Assembly: GCF_900109575.1 (NCBI RefSeq)
Contig: NZ_FOAF01000010.1
Location: 1 to 64,000 of the forward strand
Reading direction: 5' to 3'
Source of the DNA: Olivibacter domesticus
GTDB lineage: Bacteria > Bacteroidota > Bacteroidia > Sphingobacteriales > Sphingobacteriaceae
DNA: 64,000 bases
Of this stretch, positions 34,910 through 44,965 are shown one piece after another. Each line of letters opens with the position of its first letter. Within the stretch, counting starts at the first letter, position 1. A program made the translations under genes and the position numbers. The notes under the pieces were generated by a model. The model was not told the DNA's origin. It was given only the letters and a program-made list of their open reading frames with translations, and did not search any database.

Positions 34910-37744
34910 TTAGAGTTGCTCTTTGTATTTGATAAGGTAGTCGCTAACTTTATCAAAATCAGTAATTTCCTCTAAATATTTTTCAGTTATAATAAAGGGT
35001 TGATAATTTTCAGCCGGTATTTTCATGATCGTCTTTAGCTGCGGTGTAATTCTATCAAGGTAGATTTTGGCGTCTTCATAAGAGAAAAATTTTCCTATGT
35101 AAATCAACTGCAGCTCATCATCGACCTTTTTAAGTTGATGTGTGAGATTTTTATCTAAGTATTGACCTCTGTTAAATTGGCCAATGCCGTATCTTGAGGG
35201 ACTTAAATTTACCTTTGCATTATCCACATTAATAACAAAGTAATAGATAGCAGAGTCTGGTAAGAGTTCTAGGTCCCTAAAACTGTTAATCTGTTGGCCT
35301 TGTTTATAGGATGCAATTTTGACTTTGCCTTGCAAATTGACTGTACTATTAAATGGTGTTACTTGTATGTTTTGCTGATTGCTCAAATTTCCTGCCAAAG
35401 ACCTCCGGGGCGGCGGCGGTGTTTCCGCGCGATTAAATGTAAGCTCCGGCCATTTGGTTAAAACCGGTTCATCTACAAATTGCTCTCTACCGTCTTCAAT
35501 ATCCATTATTGCAATTTTTCTGTCCTGCAAAGATACTCTATTAGAATCAATATAGCTTAGGTGTTGCGTTAGTAAAGGCGAAATAAGCTTATTATCAGCG
35601 TAATCACTTTGAATTTTTTTCAATTCTTGCTCAAAGCTTTGTAAAGAGCTAGTCCTTCCTATAGCCAATGCTTTTAAATAAGCCATTTGTGCAGCAATAT
35701 CAAGGTGGTTGTCTTTACCGAATACGATATTCAAACTGTCGGCAATTGCTATGACTTGCTCATAATCTTTATCAGCATACATATTATATGCGTCAATATA
35801 GATATTATTGAGCGTCTGTGATTCTTCTCCCAATTTGCTTAAATAGTTGGGGTCGTTTATAATTTTGGAATAGATCGATTCCGGTGAAGTGGTCAGCAGT
35901 TGATTTTTATACATATTTTTTCGTTGGTCGCCTAACTCAGTATACAATCTATATAGGTTGTATAGCACAAAGTCTTTTTCTTCAATGGAAGGAAAACGTT
36001 CTAGCAAGCTTGTATATATTTTTGCTGTTGCTTCTTTGTCTTTTAGATTGTCACGATAAATTTCTGCTAATTTTAAATATGATGCTATGATTTTATTATT
36101 TGATTCCCTTAAAGCAATTTCGGTTAGCGGAACGGCCTTTACAAAATCTTCTTTTGTTACGATAGCAGCGGAATCAGGCTGGTTAGCCTTATCTTCAGAA
36201 TTGGCTAGCGGAATCTTTGTGTTATTTCCGGCTGCAAGAGAAGCTTGCTTGTTGCGGATTCGCCAGTTATCTTCCAATGATCTGTTGCCCCAACGTCTTT
36301 TGAATTCTGTAAGTCCATTACTAATAGCATTCGGGTTATTGAAATAAAAACGCTTATCTGTTGACTGCTTATTCGAAAAATTTGTTGCGTATTCAGGATT
36401 TGTTACCTCCTTTTGTTTGTTATTCTCTTTTTCTTTTTTAAGGGAGATAGCCACTTTTTCTTTACGTTCAAAAATACTGTCAATTGTTTCCAACCTTTCT
36501 TTTTCAGGGAGTTTAGCTAGATACTGCAGCTGGTCTTGTTCTGTAATAATGTTTAAGTGCTTAACGAGATCATCCAAGTTCGCTATCTTAGCCTGAATAA
36601 TAGTGTATTGGGGAAAACTAGCATCTATTAGGGTAGCTGTGCTGTCGTAATAGTGTTTTGAGGTGTCATATGTAGCTTTATCAAAATAGATATCGGCCAT
36701 TTTAAGGTACGTTGAAGCACGTTGAAAATTATTATTACTCGGCTCCCTGAGCGATAATTTATAATTTTTGATTGCCTCGTCTTCCTGATTGTGATTTAAA
36801 TACGATTCGCCGATTATATAATATATCTGATCTGTAAAACCTTTGTTCTTATCATCTTTAAGCATTCTTTTTAGCCTTGAAACGGTACCAACAAGAGAAG
36901 AATCACCATAGTCTTTCTGCATAAATACCTGATTCAGTTCCGCATTGAATGCCATTTCATAAGAGGCATTGCTTTTAACAACTTTATCAAAATGCTTATT
37001 AGCCATCAAATAATCTCCAGTATCGTATAAGAGTTGACCTAAGATGTAGTGCCAGCGCAATTTTTCTTTCTTGTTACTGCTCGTATTAATCGCCAGATCT
37101 AGCATTTGAATCGCCCCATCTTTTTTATTTACTTCTAGATAGTAACGCGCTTGGCTGGCATATGTTATGGCTGACGGGTGTTTATTATTCCCGGCGGCAA
37201 TAAATGCTGAGTCTAATACCTTTGAAGCTTGATCTAAATACCCTATTTGCATGAGTGATCGAGCCTTCCATGCAAGTGCAGGCTCTAACAGTTTTTGATT
37301 AGTAACGGTAATGGTATTGATCACATAAGAAAAAAATTCGGCTGCATTATAATAATTCCCTTTTTCATAATTGGCTTTGGCCATTAGAAAATAAGCATTG
37401 TTTATATATTTACTTTCACTTTTATCATTTATGATAGTAATTGATTTCTGGATAATGGAATCCATAAGTTTAGTGTTGCTTGCAATACTTGCTTCGTTTG
37501 GTTCAATAAATACAGGTAATGCATGCTGAAAATTAGGTTTTGTACTATTTATCCTGGTTTCTTCTGCCTCGTCAAGTAGCTTATTGGCATTATAAAGAAT
37601 GTTAAACTTTGTCGTTATATTCTGACCAAAATTAGTTTTCTCAGCTTTCTCTTTCTTAGTAAAACAACTAGAAATCAACACCGTAAAAAAAAACAAAAAT
37701 AAAAAAGAGAATCCGCTCGAATCTTTGAATAAAGGTTTTAACAT
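34910..37744 (-). CDS. sprE: SprE/PorW-like TPR lipoprotein
   Basis: A 944-residue outer-membrane or periplasmic lipoprotein with lipobox ending at cysteine 27 (LFFFTVLISSC). It begins with the N-terminal pattern of SprE/PorW (TTKFNILYNANKLLDEAEE; AYFLMAKANYEKGNYYNAAE) followed by many TPR units (QILYDTGD, IYYIIGESYLNHNQEDEAIK) and a long C-terminal region with SPOR-like sequence (IGKFFSYEDAKIYLDRI). SprE/PorW is needed for type IX secretion in F. johnsoniae and P. gingivalis. Start at 37744 (MLKPLFKDSS) is preferred over 37816 because only it gives a normal signal. Shares the minus-strand unit with PBP and uvrC. Confidence 0.75.
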   Translation of the reverse strand: MLKPLFKDSSGFSFLFLFFFTVLISSCFTKKEKAEKTNFGQNITTKFNILYNANKLLDEAEETRINSTKPNFQHALPVFIEPNEASIASNTKLMDSIIQKSITIINDKSESKYINNAYFLMAKANYEKGNYYNAAEFFSYVINTITVTNQKLLEPALAWKARSLMQIGYLDQASKVLDSAFIAAGNNKHPSAITYASQARYYLEVNKKDGAIQMLDLAINTSSNKKEKLRWHYILGQLLYDTGDYLMANKHFDKVVKSNASYEMAFNAELNQVFMQKDYGDSSLVGTVSRLKRMLKDDKNKGFTDQIYYIIGESYLNHNQEDEAIKNYKLSLREPSNNNFQRASTYLKMADIYFDKATYDTSKHYYDSTATLIDASFPQYTIIQAKIANLDDLVKHLNIITEQDQLQYLAKLPEKERLETIDSIFERKEKVAISLKKEKENNKQKEVTNPEYATNFSNKQSTDKRFYFNNPNAISNGLTEFKRRWGNRSLEDNWRIRNKQASLAAGNNTKIPLANSEDKANQPDSAAIVTKEDFVKAVPLTEIALRESNNKIIASYLKLAEIYRDNLKDKEATAKIYTSLLERFPSIEEKDFVLYNLYRLYTELGDQRKNMYKNQLLTTSPESIYSKIINDPNYLSKLGEESQTLNNIYIDAYNMYADKDYEQVIAIADSLNIVFGKDNHLDIAAQMAYLKALAIGRTSSLQSFEQELKKIQSDYADNKLISPLLTQHLSYIDSNRVSLQDRKIAIMDIEDGREQFVDEPVLTKWPELTFNRAETPPPPRRSLAGNLSNQQNIQVTPFNSTVNLQGKVKIASYKQGQQINSFRDLELLPDSAIYYFVINVDNAKVNLSPSRYGIGQFNRGQYLDKNLTHQLKKVDDELQLIYIGKFFSYEDAKIYLDRITPQLKTIMKIPAENYQPFIITEKYLEEITDFDKVSDYLIKYKEQL

Positions 37745-37818
37745 AAACCAATTGGTATTTGACTGGCCGTTTATAAGTTTTTGTTGACGATACATCGGTT
37801 TTAAAAATATGTACAAAG

Positions 37819-37980
37819 TTAAACCTCTTCAGGCTTAAAATATAAGAGCTCCCTAATTTGTTTACTAAGTTTTTCTCTTTTTCTTTTAAAAGAGTATATA
37901 AATGTTAATAATATAAATCTAAGCAGGTTCAAAAAAGGCGCCTTGATTCGCAGTTTAAGAACCAAATGGTTTATAAACAT
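37819..37980 (-). CDS. Possible 53-residue basic membrane-associated protein
   Basis: A frame of 53 codons starts MFINHLVLKLRIKAPFLNLL, continues with a hydrophobic run RFILLTFIYS and ends in a charged helix (FKRKREKLSKQIRELLYFKP then EEV). The one-helix-plus-amphipathic-tail layout is protein-like and it fills half of the 350-base gap between the sprE-like gene and atpZ, in the orientation of sprE. There is no ribosome-binding site and I know no family. It may be a genuine small gene or chance. Confidence 0.35.
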   Translation of the reverse strand: MFINHLVLKLRIKAPFLNLLRFILLTFIYSFKRKREKLSKQIRELLYFKPEEV

Positions 37981-38099
37981 AAATAAAATTTCTTCATTAT
38001 AAAGATTATTTTTGGTTAAATAAGTGGTTTCCCAAAAGCTGTTTTGCGTTTTTTTGTGATCTTCTAAACAAGCTGTAACTTTAACAAACTTTTAGGTAT

Positions 38100-38339
38100 A
38101 TGGCTAAACAAGATTTTGATAAAGAAAGTGCTCCCTTAAAAAAGGAGCGGAATGCCTATGTTTATTACACTGGATTAGGTTTTCAGATGATTGCCACCAT
38201 TGGCATTTTTGCATTTATAGGCTATAAGATAGATCTGGCTAAAAAGGGGGAAGTAGGTATTTACACTGCTATACTTTCCTTAATCGGCGTATGTGTAAGT
38301 TTGGTAGGGACGATCTGGTCTGTAATAAAAAAGAAATGA
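38100..38339 (+). CDS. atpZ: AtpZ/AtpI-type ATP synthase accessory protein
   Basis: A 79-residue protein with two transmembrane helices (GLGFQMIATIGIFAFIGYKI and YTAILSLIGVCVSLVGTIWS), the layout of the AtpZ/AtpI family that in other bacteria helps assemble the c-ring or handles magnesium or calcium. First gene of the ATP synthase cluster, in the position expected in Bacteroidota. No promoter was securely recognised. Confidence 0.78.
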   Translation: MAKQDFDKESAPLKKERNAYVYYTGLGFQMIATIGIFAFIGYKIDLAKKGEVGIYTAILSLIGVCVSLVGTIWSVIKKK

Positions 38340-38444
38340 GCTGTTTTTCTTGTGCAATATCAGCGTTGTGTTGATTTCGATTTTTGCCTCTAATTTTCCA
38401 CAATTCTAATGATTTGGCAGGTAAATATTATCTTCGTGCCAGCT

Positions 38445-38849
38445 ATGTTAAAAGAAGAAATGACAATAGCGCGATTTACAACCCTTTACGTCCTTTATGG
38501 CATATTATTAGCCTTGGTGGCTTGGGGGTTGGAGCGCTTGTTTGTAAAGCAAGAAATACTTACAGATATTTTTTGGATCTCTTTTATTTTTTTATTTACA
38601 CTAACCTATATTGCATACGTGGTGTCTTACGTAGGCGTGAAAAAAACACCCCAAACAGGAGTTTTTGCTATGATGGGGGGGGTTATTTTAAAGTTGCTTT
38701 TTGCTTTATCATTTGCATTGATTGTTATTATGAAACTTTCTGTAAACCAGCTAGTTTTTGCTTTAAATTATTTTTCTTTATATTTCTTATTTACACTCTT
38801 TGAAGTTATGTGTTTGTTACGTAACTTGCGCCACCAAAATAATAAGTAA
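38445..38849 (+). CDS. Four-helix membrane protein of the ATP synthase cluster
   Basis: About 134 residues with four hydrophobic helices, by position equivalent to ATP synthase subunit I. Helix 3 ends in GVKKTPQTGVFAMMGGVILK. No close motif allows a certain name. An ATG at 38460, or an upstream ATG at 38409, are other possible starts. It lies 14 bases before atpB, so it is surely co-transcribed. Confidence 0.68.
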   Translation: MLKEEMTIARFTTLYVLYGILLALVAWGLERLFVKQEILTDIFWISFIFLFTLTYIAYVVSYVGVKKTPQTGVFAMMGGVILKLLFALSFALIVIMKLSVNQLVFALNYFSLYFLFTLFEVMCLLRNLRHQNNK

Positions 38850-38863
38850 AAATCACGGAATAG

Positions 38864-40036
38864 ATGAAATTTAGCCACTTTTTGACTTCAAAAAAAATCG
38901 GAATTCTTGCGTTTCTTGCCGTTTTCTTCACTTTTTTGAATGTTAATGCCCAAAATCATGGTCAGGAGCATGCTACAGATTCAGCGGTAGTTGAACAGGT
39001 AGAAACCGGCCATCATGATAGCCATGAGGAAAAAAAATTCGACATCAATACGTTTATTTTTCACCATATTGGTGATTCGTATGAATTTCATTTCTGGGGG
39101 CATGGTGAAAACTGGACGGGCTTATATTTACCAGTAATTCTGTACACACCTAATGGTCTGGTTTGCTTCAGCTCTAAAGAATTTCATTTGAATGATGATG
39201 GAAGTGTAGTAGTAGAGAAAGCCGGCATGCGTTTCGCAAAAGCACACGGCAAGATTTACTATGCTGCTGAAGAGGCTGTTCATGGAAGCTATGTTCATCA
39301 TGAAAAAAATGATAAGGGCAAAGAAGTCGTAACGAATACGCGTCCACTAGATTTTTCTATTACTAAAAACGTGTTTACGATCTTCTTTTCGGTGGCCTTA
39401 TTACTCGTTATCTTCTTAACAGTTGCCAGCGGTTATAAAAAGCGCGAGGGGAAAGCACCTAAAGGTCTGCAGTCCGTTTTGGAGCCTATCATCATCTTTG
39501 TAAGAGATGATATCGCTAAGCCAAACTTAGGGCATAAATACGAAAGGTTCATGCCGTATTTATTAACGGTATTCTTCTTTATCTGGATAAATAATATGTT
39601 GGGATTGGTTCCTTTCTTTCCGGGAGGAGCAAACGTAACTGGGAATATTGCCATTACAATGGTACTGGCGGTATTTACACTGATTATTATCTTATTTAAT
39701 GGAAATAAATATTATTGGGGGCATATTTTTAATCCGCCGGTGCCTTGGTGGTTAAAACCTTTAATGATCCCCGTGGAGATTTTCGGTATTTTCACAAAAC
39801 CTTTTGCATTGATGATTCGTTTGTTTGCGAATATCACTGCCGGACACATTCTGGTGCTATCACTACTTTGTTTGGTGTTTATTTTTAGTTCATTGGCTGT
39901 AGCGCCTGTCTCTGTTTTCTTTGTGGTATTTATTGGCGCAATTGAATTATTAGTGGCCTTTATACAAGCTTTTATATTTACTATTTTATCTGCTCTTTTT
40001 ATAGGAATGGCGATAGAAGAGCATGCTGATCATTAA
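38864..40036 (+). CDS. atpB: ATP synthase F0 subunit a
   Basis: Proton channel subunit facing the c-ring. The conserved C-terminal domain shows ALMIRLFANITAGHILV (the essential arginine in RLFAN) and AFIQAFIFTILSALFIGMA. As usual for Bacteroidota the protein is long (390 residues): a cleavable signal peptide (LNVNAQ) and about 130 periplasmic residues rich in histidine precede the membrane part. There are probably five to six helices after residue 170. Confidence 0.95.
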   Translation: MKFSHFLTSKKIGILAFLAVFFTFLNVNAQNHGQEHATDSAVVEQVETGHHDSHEEKKFDINTFIFHHIGDSYEFHFWGHGENWTGLYLPVILYTPNGLVCFSSKEFHLNDDGSVVVEKAGMRFAKAHGKIYYAAEEAVHGSYVHHEKNDKGKEVVTNTRPLDFSITKNVFTIFFSVALLLVIFLTVASGYKKREGKAPKGLQSVLEPIIIFVRDDIAKPNLGHKYERFMPYLLTVFFFIWINNMLGLVPFFPGGANVTGNIAITMVLAVFTLIIILFNGNKYYWGHIFNPPVPWWLKPLMIPVEIFGIFTKPFALMIRLFANITAGHILVLSLLCLVFIFSSLAVAPVSVFFVVFIGAIELLVAFIQAFIFTILSALFIGMAIEEHADH

Positions 40037-40072
40037 GTATACATAAACATTATTGTTAAACTAAATATATAA

Positions 40073-40285
<213 letters not shown>

Positions 40286-40305
40286 AAAGAAGCATAAAAA
40301 CTATT

Positions 40306-40347
40306 AAAAGAACCTATTTCCGGGATTGCCGCCTATAGGTTCTTTTT
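40306..40347 (+). terminator. Hairpin between atpE and atpF
   Basis: Arms 40306-40317 and 40335-40346 pair over 12 bases, with a 17-base loop and T-run. It looks like an intrinsic terminator within the operon, 20 bases after atpE, and probably allows partial read-through so that subunit c is made in excess. Confidence 0.65.
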
Positions 40348-40404
40348 ATGGTGTTTACTGTAAAACATTTAGGATAACAAAAGAATTTTAATCAATACAT
40401 TAAT

Positions 40405-40899
40405 ATGGATTTACTTATTCCTGAAATTGGTTTAGTGTTTTGGCATACCATTTCATTTTTGCTCTTACTTTTCCTTTTAGCAAAATTTGCTTGGAAACCT
40501 GTCATGAAGGCTATCGGCGAGCGCGAGCGCTCAATAGAGAATGCTTTGGATGCCGCAGAAAAAGCAAAACAAGAAATGGCTCGTTTAACAAGCGAGAATG
40601 AGCAGCTTCTAAAAGAGGCAAGAGCGGAACGCGACCTAATTTTAAAAGAAGCAAAAGAAATTAAGGAACAATTATTGAAAGATGCGAAAGATCAAGCACA
40701 GGTGGAAGGTAACCGTATGATCGAGAAAGCGCGTATTGAAATCAATAATCAAAAAGCCATTGCAATGACTGACGTCAAAAATCAGGTTTCAAAACTTTCG
40801 TTAGAAATAGCCCGCAAAGTTTTGAATCAAGAACTTGCCGACAAAAGTAAACAAGAAGCTTTAGTTGGAACGCTATTAAAAGATATGAAATTAAACTAA
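40405..40899 (+). CDS. atpF: ATP synthase F0 subunit b
   Basis: Peripheral stalk subunit. N-terminal membrane helix (about residues 8-28, [20 protein letters not shown]) followed by [19 protein letters not shown] and a long charged coiled coil to the end (164 residues). Typical of atpF. Spacing 27 bases to atpH. Confidence 0.94.
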   Translation: MDLLIPEIGLVFWHTISFLLLLFLLAKFAWKPVMKAIGERERSIENALDAAEKAKQEMARLTSENEQLLKEARAERDLILKEAKEIKEQLLKDAKDQAQVEGNRMIEKARIEINNQKAIAMTDVKNQVSKLSLEIARKVLNQELADKSKQEALVGTLLKDMKLN

Positions 40900-40925
40900 T
40901 CAGCTTTTAAGCTAATTTAGAAGAT

Positions 40926-41462
40926 ATGTCAGAATTTAAGGTTGCATCACGGTACGCTAAAGCTCTTTTAGATCTATCAATTGAACAGCATTCAACGGAT
41001 CAGGTTAAGCAAAATATAGAGCAATTTATAGCAGTGCTGAAAGGTAATGCACAATTACAAGCTGTTTTAAAGAACCCTATAATTAACCAAGATAAAAAGA
41101 ATAATATTCTTTCTATTTTATTTAAAGATAAATTCGATAAAACTGTAATTGGCTTCTTTAATATAATGGTGAATAAGGGACGTGCAGATATCTTATTTGG
41201 TACGGCCCAGGAATTTATCAGCGTTTACAATGAATATAAGGGGATTGTTCATGCAAAAGTTGTTTCAGCAGTAGCATTATCTGACGAAAATCTCCATGCA
41301 TTGAAGCAATTAATAAAAACGTCCACTGGGCATGAAGTGCTATTAGAAAATACGGTAGATCCTGAATTGATAGGTGGTTTCGTTGTAACTGTTGGCGATA
41401 GGCAAGTAGACGTGAGTTTATTAGGCAGATTAAACAAATTAGATCGTGCTTTCCATGCTTAA
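40926..41462 (+). CDS. atpH: ATP synthase F1 subunit delta
   Basis: Links F1 to the peripheral stalk. N-terminal VASRYAKALLDLSIEQ and C-terminal DPELIGGFVVTVGDRQVDVSL are classical OSCP/delta signatures. 178 residues. Lies between atpF and atpA. Confidence 0.94.
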   Translation: MSEFKVASRYAKALLDLSIEQHSTDQVKQNIEQFIAVLKGNAQLQAVLKNPIINQDKKNNILSILFKDKFDKTVIGFFNIMVNKGRADILFGTAQEFISVYNEYKGIVHAKVVSAVALSDENLHALKQLIKTSTGHEVLLENTVDPELIGGFVVTVGDRQVDVSLLGRLNKLDRAFHA

Positions 41463-41515
41463 TCTGCAAAAAGCAAGATAACATATTATTAAAATATTAA
41501 AACGAAGATAAAACA

Positions 41516-43090
41516 ATGGTAGAGGTAAGACCAGACGAGGTATCGGCAATCTTAAGGGAGCAATTGTCGAACTTTAAATCAGAAGCCGAGCTTGAAGAAG
41601 TAGGTACTGTACTCCAGGTGGGTGACGGTATTGCGCGCGTTTATGGCTTAACCAAGGTTCAATCAGGAGAGCTGGTTGAATTTGATAATGGATTGCAGGG
41701 AATTGTATTAAACCTTGAGGAAGATAATGTCGGTATTGTATTATTAGGCCCATCTGATGAGATTAAAGAGGGAGACACTATAAAACGTACTGATAAAATT
41801 GCCTCTATCAATGTAGGTGAAGGTATGTTAGGTCGGGTTGTTAATACATTAGGACAACCTATCGATGGCAAAGGACCAATAACTGGCAAAACATATGAAA
41901 TGCCTATAGAGCGTAAGGCTCCTGGTGTTATTTATCGTCAGCCGGTAAACGAACCATTACAAACAGGTATCAAGGCAATCGATGCAATGATTCCTATTGG
42001 CCGTGGTCAACGTGAATTAGTTATTGGTGATCGCCAAGTTGGTAAAACTGCTGTATGTATTGATACTATCATTAATCAAAAGGAGTTTTATGATGCCGGA
42101 CAGCCTGTTTTCTGTATTTACGTAGCGATCGGTCAGAAGAATTCTACTATTGCAGGGATCGTTCGAACATTAGAAGAAAAAGGTGCTTTAGCTTATACTG
42201 TAATCGTTTGTGCATCTGCTGCGGATCCTGCTCCAATGCAATTTTATGCTCCGATGGCTGGCGCTGCTATAGGCGAGTTTTTCCGCGACACCGGTCGTCC
42301 TGCACTAATTGTTTATGATGACTTGTCTAAACAAGCTGTCGCATATCGTGAGGTATCTTTATTATTGCGTCGTCCGCCAGGGCGTGAAGCATATCCAGGT
42401 GATGTTTTCTATCTTCATAGCCGTTTATTAGAGCGTGCCGCTAAGATAAATGCATCGGATGAGATTGCCCATGGTATGAATGACCTTCCCGCATCTATTA
42501 AGGATATCGTTAAGGGTGGTGGCTCATTAACAGCCTTGCCTATCATTGAAACGCAGGCTGGTGACGTGTCTGCTTATATTCCAACAAATGTAATTTCTAT
42601 TACAGATGGCCAGATTTTCCTTGAGTCGAATTTATTTAATGCGGGTGTGAGGCCGGCAATTAATGTGGGTATCTCTGTATCGAGGGTAGGAGGTAGCGCG
42701 CAGATTAAATCGATGAAGAAAGTGGCTGGTACATTAAAGTTGGATCAGGCACAATATCGTGAATTGGAAGCTTTTGCAAAATTTGGTTCTGATTTAGATG
42801 CAGCGACGAAAGGTGTACTTGACAAAGGCGTACGTAACGTTGAAATTTTAAAACAAGGACAATTTGCTCCGGTAGCGGTTGAAAAACAGGTGGCAATTAT
42901 TTATGCAGGGGTAAAGGGATTATTTAGAAGTGTTCCTGTAAACAAAGTGAAAGAGTTCGAAGCTAATTATTTACAACAGTTAGAGCTACGTCATCCTGAG
43001 GTCTTAAGAGATCTAAAAGCAGGTAAATTCACTGACGATATTACCGCGGTGCTAGATAAAGTAGCTAAAGAAATAGCTGCGAGTTATTAA
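41516..43090 (+). CDS. atpA: ATP synthase F1 subunit alpha
   Basis: Non-catalytic nucleotide-binding subunit of F1. Walker [11 protein letters not shown], then [34 protein letters not shown] with the arginine finger region later in [19 protein letters not shown]. 524 residues is the usual size. The catalytic beta subunit gene (atpD) and atpC are not in the window. Confidence 0.97.
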   Translation: MVEVRPDEVSAILREQLSNFKSEAELEEVGTVLQVGDGIARVYGLTKVQSGELVEFDNGLQGIVLNLEEDNVGIVLLGPSDEIKEGDTIKRTDKIASINVGEGMLGRVVNTLGQPIDGKGPITGKTYEMPIERKAPGVIYRQPVNEPLQTGIKAIDAMIPIGRGQRELVIGDRQVGKTAVCIDTIINQKEFYDAGQPVFCIYVAIGQKNSTIAGIVRTLEEKGALAYTVIVCASAADPAPMQFYAPMAGAAIGEFFRDTGRPALIVYDDLSKQAVAYREVSLLLRRPPGREAYPGDVFYLHSRLLERAAKINASDEIAHGMNDLPASIKDIVKGGGSLTALPIIETQAGDVSAYIPTNVISITDGQIFLESNLFNAGVRPAINVGISVSRVGGSAQIKSMKKVAGTLKLDQAQYRELEAFAKFGSDLDAATKGVLDKGVRNVEILKQGQFAPVAVEKQVAIIYAGVKGLFRSVPVNKVKEFEANYLQQLELRHPEVLRDLKAGKFTDDITAVLDKVAKEIAASY

Positions 43091-43095
43091 TTTTT

Positions 43096-43185
43096 GGTAT
43101 CAAGATATAAGTATCAAGATGAAAGACTAAAGTATGGAGATTTGAAATATAGTCTCGGTACTTGTTACCTGATACTTGCTACTAT
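43096..43185. repeat. Repeat-built gap between atpA and atpG
   Basis: GTATCAAGAT occurs twice (near 43097 and 43111) and the inverse words TACTTG and GATACTTGCTAC occur near 43158-43180, so the gap folds into an imperfect hairpin. The same words (AAGTATCAAGTAGCAAG) are found inverted in the gap upstream of rsmI at 53429-53466. It breaks up an otherwise tightly packed operon. Confidence 0.5.
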
Positions 43186-43191
43186 ATAAAT

Positions 43192-44082
43192 ATGGCTAAT
43201 TTAAAAGAAGTAAGAAATCGTATAACATCTGTATCCTCTACTCAGCAGATTACACGTGCCATGAAGATGGTTTCGGCTGCAAAGCTAAAACGGGCGACGA
43301 ATGCAATCGTTCAATTGCGGCCGTATGCAGAAAAGCTAAAAGAGATATTGGCTAATTTATCTGCTTCTGTAGAAGGAGGAGCGTCTCCTTACACGATAGA
43401 ACGTAAGCCGCGCAAAATTTTACTTATAGTAGTAACTTCTAATAGAGGTTTAGCGGGTGCTTTTAATGCAAATGTTATCAAGGCTACTAACCTTTTAATT
43501 TCTGAAAAATATAGCGAACAGCATAAGAAGGGTAACGTAAAAATAATTGCTATAGGGAAAAAGGGGCAAGATTATTATAAGAAGAGAAAATATGAAGTGC
43601 TCGGTAATCATTCAGAGTTATTTGCGAAATTAAATTTTGAGAATGCGTCTGAAATTACAGAATTTGTTATGAAAGGCTTTTTGGATGGGGAGTATGACAA
43701 GGTTGAAGTACTTTATAATCAATTCAAAAATGCTGCCGTTCAGTTCTTAAAGGTAGAACAGCTTCTTCCCTTGTCTCCTTTGGAGAACGAATCGAAGAAA
43801 GAGGAAGCACAACTGGCTATTGACTACATTCTGGAGCCTTCAAAAGAAGAAATTATCGAAGAGTTAATTCCTAAGTCAATAAAGATTCAGTTATATAAGG
43901 CCATTCTTGATTCGCATGCTTCAGAACATGGGGCGCGTATGACAGCTATGGACAAGGCCACGGATAATGCTGGTGAATTGTTAAAGGCACTGAAACTGTC
44001 TTACAATCAGGCACGGCAAGCTGCTATTACAACAGAGCTTACAGAAATTGTAAGCGGTGCTGCAGCATTGTCTAATGGATAG
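43192..44082 (+). CDS. atpG: ATP synthase F1 subunit gamma
   Basis: Central rotating shaft. Begins MANLKEVRNRITSVSSTQQI and RAMKMVSAAKLKRA, ends with ASEHGARMTAMDKATDNA and SYNQARQAAITTELTEIVSG, both strong family signatures. The ATG at 43192 gives the canonical start; an upstream in-frame start at 43162 would add ten odd residues from the repeat region. Last gene of the cluster, followed by a terminator. Confidence 0.96.
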   Translation: MANLKEVRNRITSVSSTQQITRAMKMVSAAKLKRATNAIVQLRPYAEKLKEILANLSASVEGGASPYTIERKPRKILLIVVTSNRGLAGAFNANVIKATNLLISEKYSEQHKKGNVKIIAIGKKGQDYYKKRKYEVLGNHSELFAKLNFENASEITEFVMKGFLDGEYDKVEVLYNQFKNAAVQFLKVEQLLPLSPLENESKKEEAQLAIDYILEPSKEEIIEELIPKSIKIQLYKAILDSHASEHGARMTAMDKATDNAGELLKALKLSYNQARQAAITTELTEIVSGAAALSNG

Positions 44083-44103
44083 TATTTTAGTATAAAATAA
44101 GAG

Positions 44104-44129
44104 GGCCTTCGTAAACACGAAGGCCTTTT
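44104..44129 (+). terminator. Terminator of the ATP synthase operon
   Basis: Nine-base perfect arms 44104-44112 and 44117-44125, a four-base loop and four T residues, 21 bases after the atpG stop. Confidence 0.85.
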
Positions 44130-44150
44130 GCATTTAATATCATTATCATA

Positions 44151-44915
44151 ATGAGAGTTTTTTCTTTTTTGCTTGTCTTTTTTATATTGACTTTTGCAAG
44201 TGGGCAAGAGCATGCACGCGATAATACCAATGCCGTATTGTGGCAGCAACGGTCTGGTGAATACCGTGCTTTGTGTTTTCAAGCTTACAATTATGCACGT
44301 GTAAGCTTAGATAAACAGATGAAAAGAAGAACTAAGAAACCTAAGTGTATTATTGTAGACATAGACGAAACAGTATTAGATAATTCCCCTCAAAGCGGGA
44401 AATTACTGTTAATGGGAAAAAGCTTTGATTTGGCAGAATGGAAACAATGGACTGCTTTAGAGGGCGCAGATACCGTGCCAGGAGCATGTTCTTTTTTGAA
44501 ATATGCTGCATCCAAAAAGGTAGAGGTATTTTATGTAAGCAATAGGGATCAAAGTGAGCTCATACCTACCATGAATAATTTGAATCGTTTTGGCTTTCCC
44601 TATGTTGATACAACGCATATGCTTTTTAGAGATGATACCTCTAATAAACAACATAGACGGGATCTGATAGCGGAAACACATCACATTATCATGCTTGTAG
44701 GAGATAATTTGAGTGATTTCTCAACAGTTTTCTATCAAGATGATAAAGATGTAAAAATAGAGGTTGATAAACTGGCTACCTTGTTTGGAACAGTGTATAT
44801 TATGTTGCCAAATCCAATGTACGGCGATTGGGAGCAATCGTTATATGAGAAAAAAAAGAATCTCACCGAAAATGAGAAGGCCGAAATTAGAAAAGAAAAA
44901 ATAATTGCATATTAA
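44151..44915 (+). CDS. HAD-type acid phosphatase, 5'-nucleotidase e(P4) family
   Basis: Exported class C acid phosphatase. Signal peptide of about 18 residues ending TFASGQ without a lipobox cysteine, so unlike H. influenzae e(P4) it should not be lipidated. HAD catalytic aspartates in IIVDIDETVLDNSP; motif II VFYVSNRD; motif IV near LVGDNLSDFS. W and E-rich C-terminus (MYGDWEQSLYE) is characteristic of the family. Likely releases phosphate from nucleotides in the periplasm. Confidence 0.88.
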   Translation: MRVFSFLLVFFILTFASGQEHARDNTNAVLWQQRSGEYRALCFQAYNYARVSLDKQMKRRTKKPKCIIVDIDETVLDNSPQSGKLLLMGKSFDLAEWKQWTALEGADTVPGACSFLKYAASKKVEVFYVSNRDQSELIPTMNNLNRFGFPYVDTTHMLFRDDTSNKQHRRDLIAETHHIIMLVGDNLSDFSTVFYQDDKDVKIEVDKLATLFGTVYIMLPNPMYGDWEQSLYEKKKNLTENEKAEIRKEKIIAY

Positions 44916-44965
44916 TATTTTTGTTCTTCGATAATAAGTTTATTTTTGTACACAAACAAATTACT

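Noticed and set aside
38384-38803. Frame overlapping the subunit I-like gene
   Set aside because: It is out of frame with the four-helix protein and ends in low-complexity F/L codons; a shadow of the real gene.
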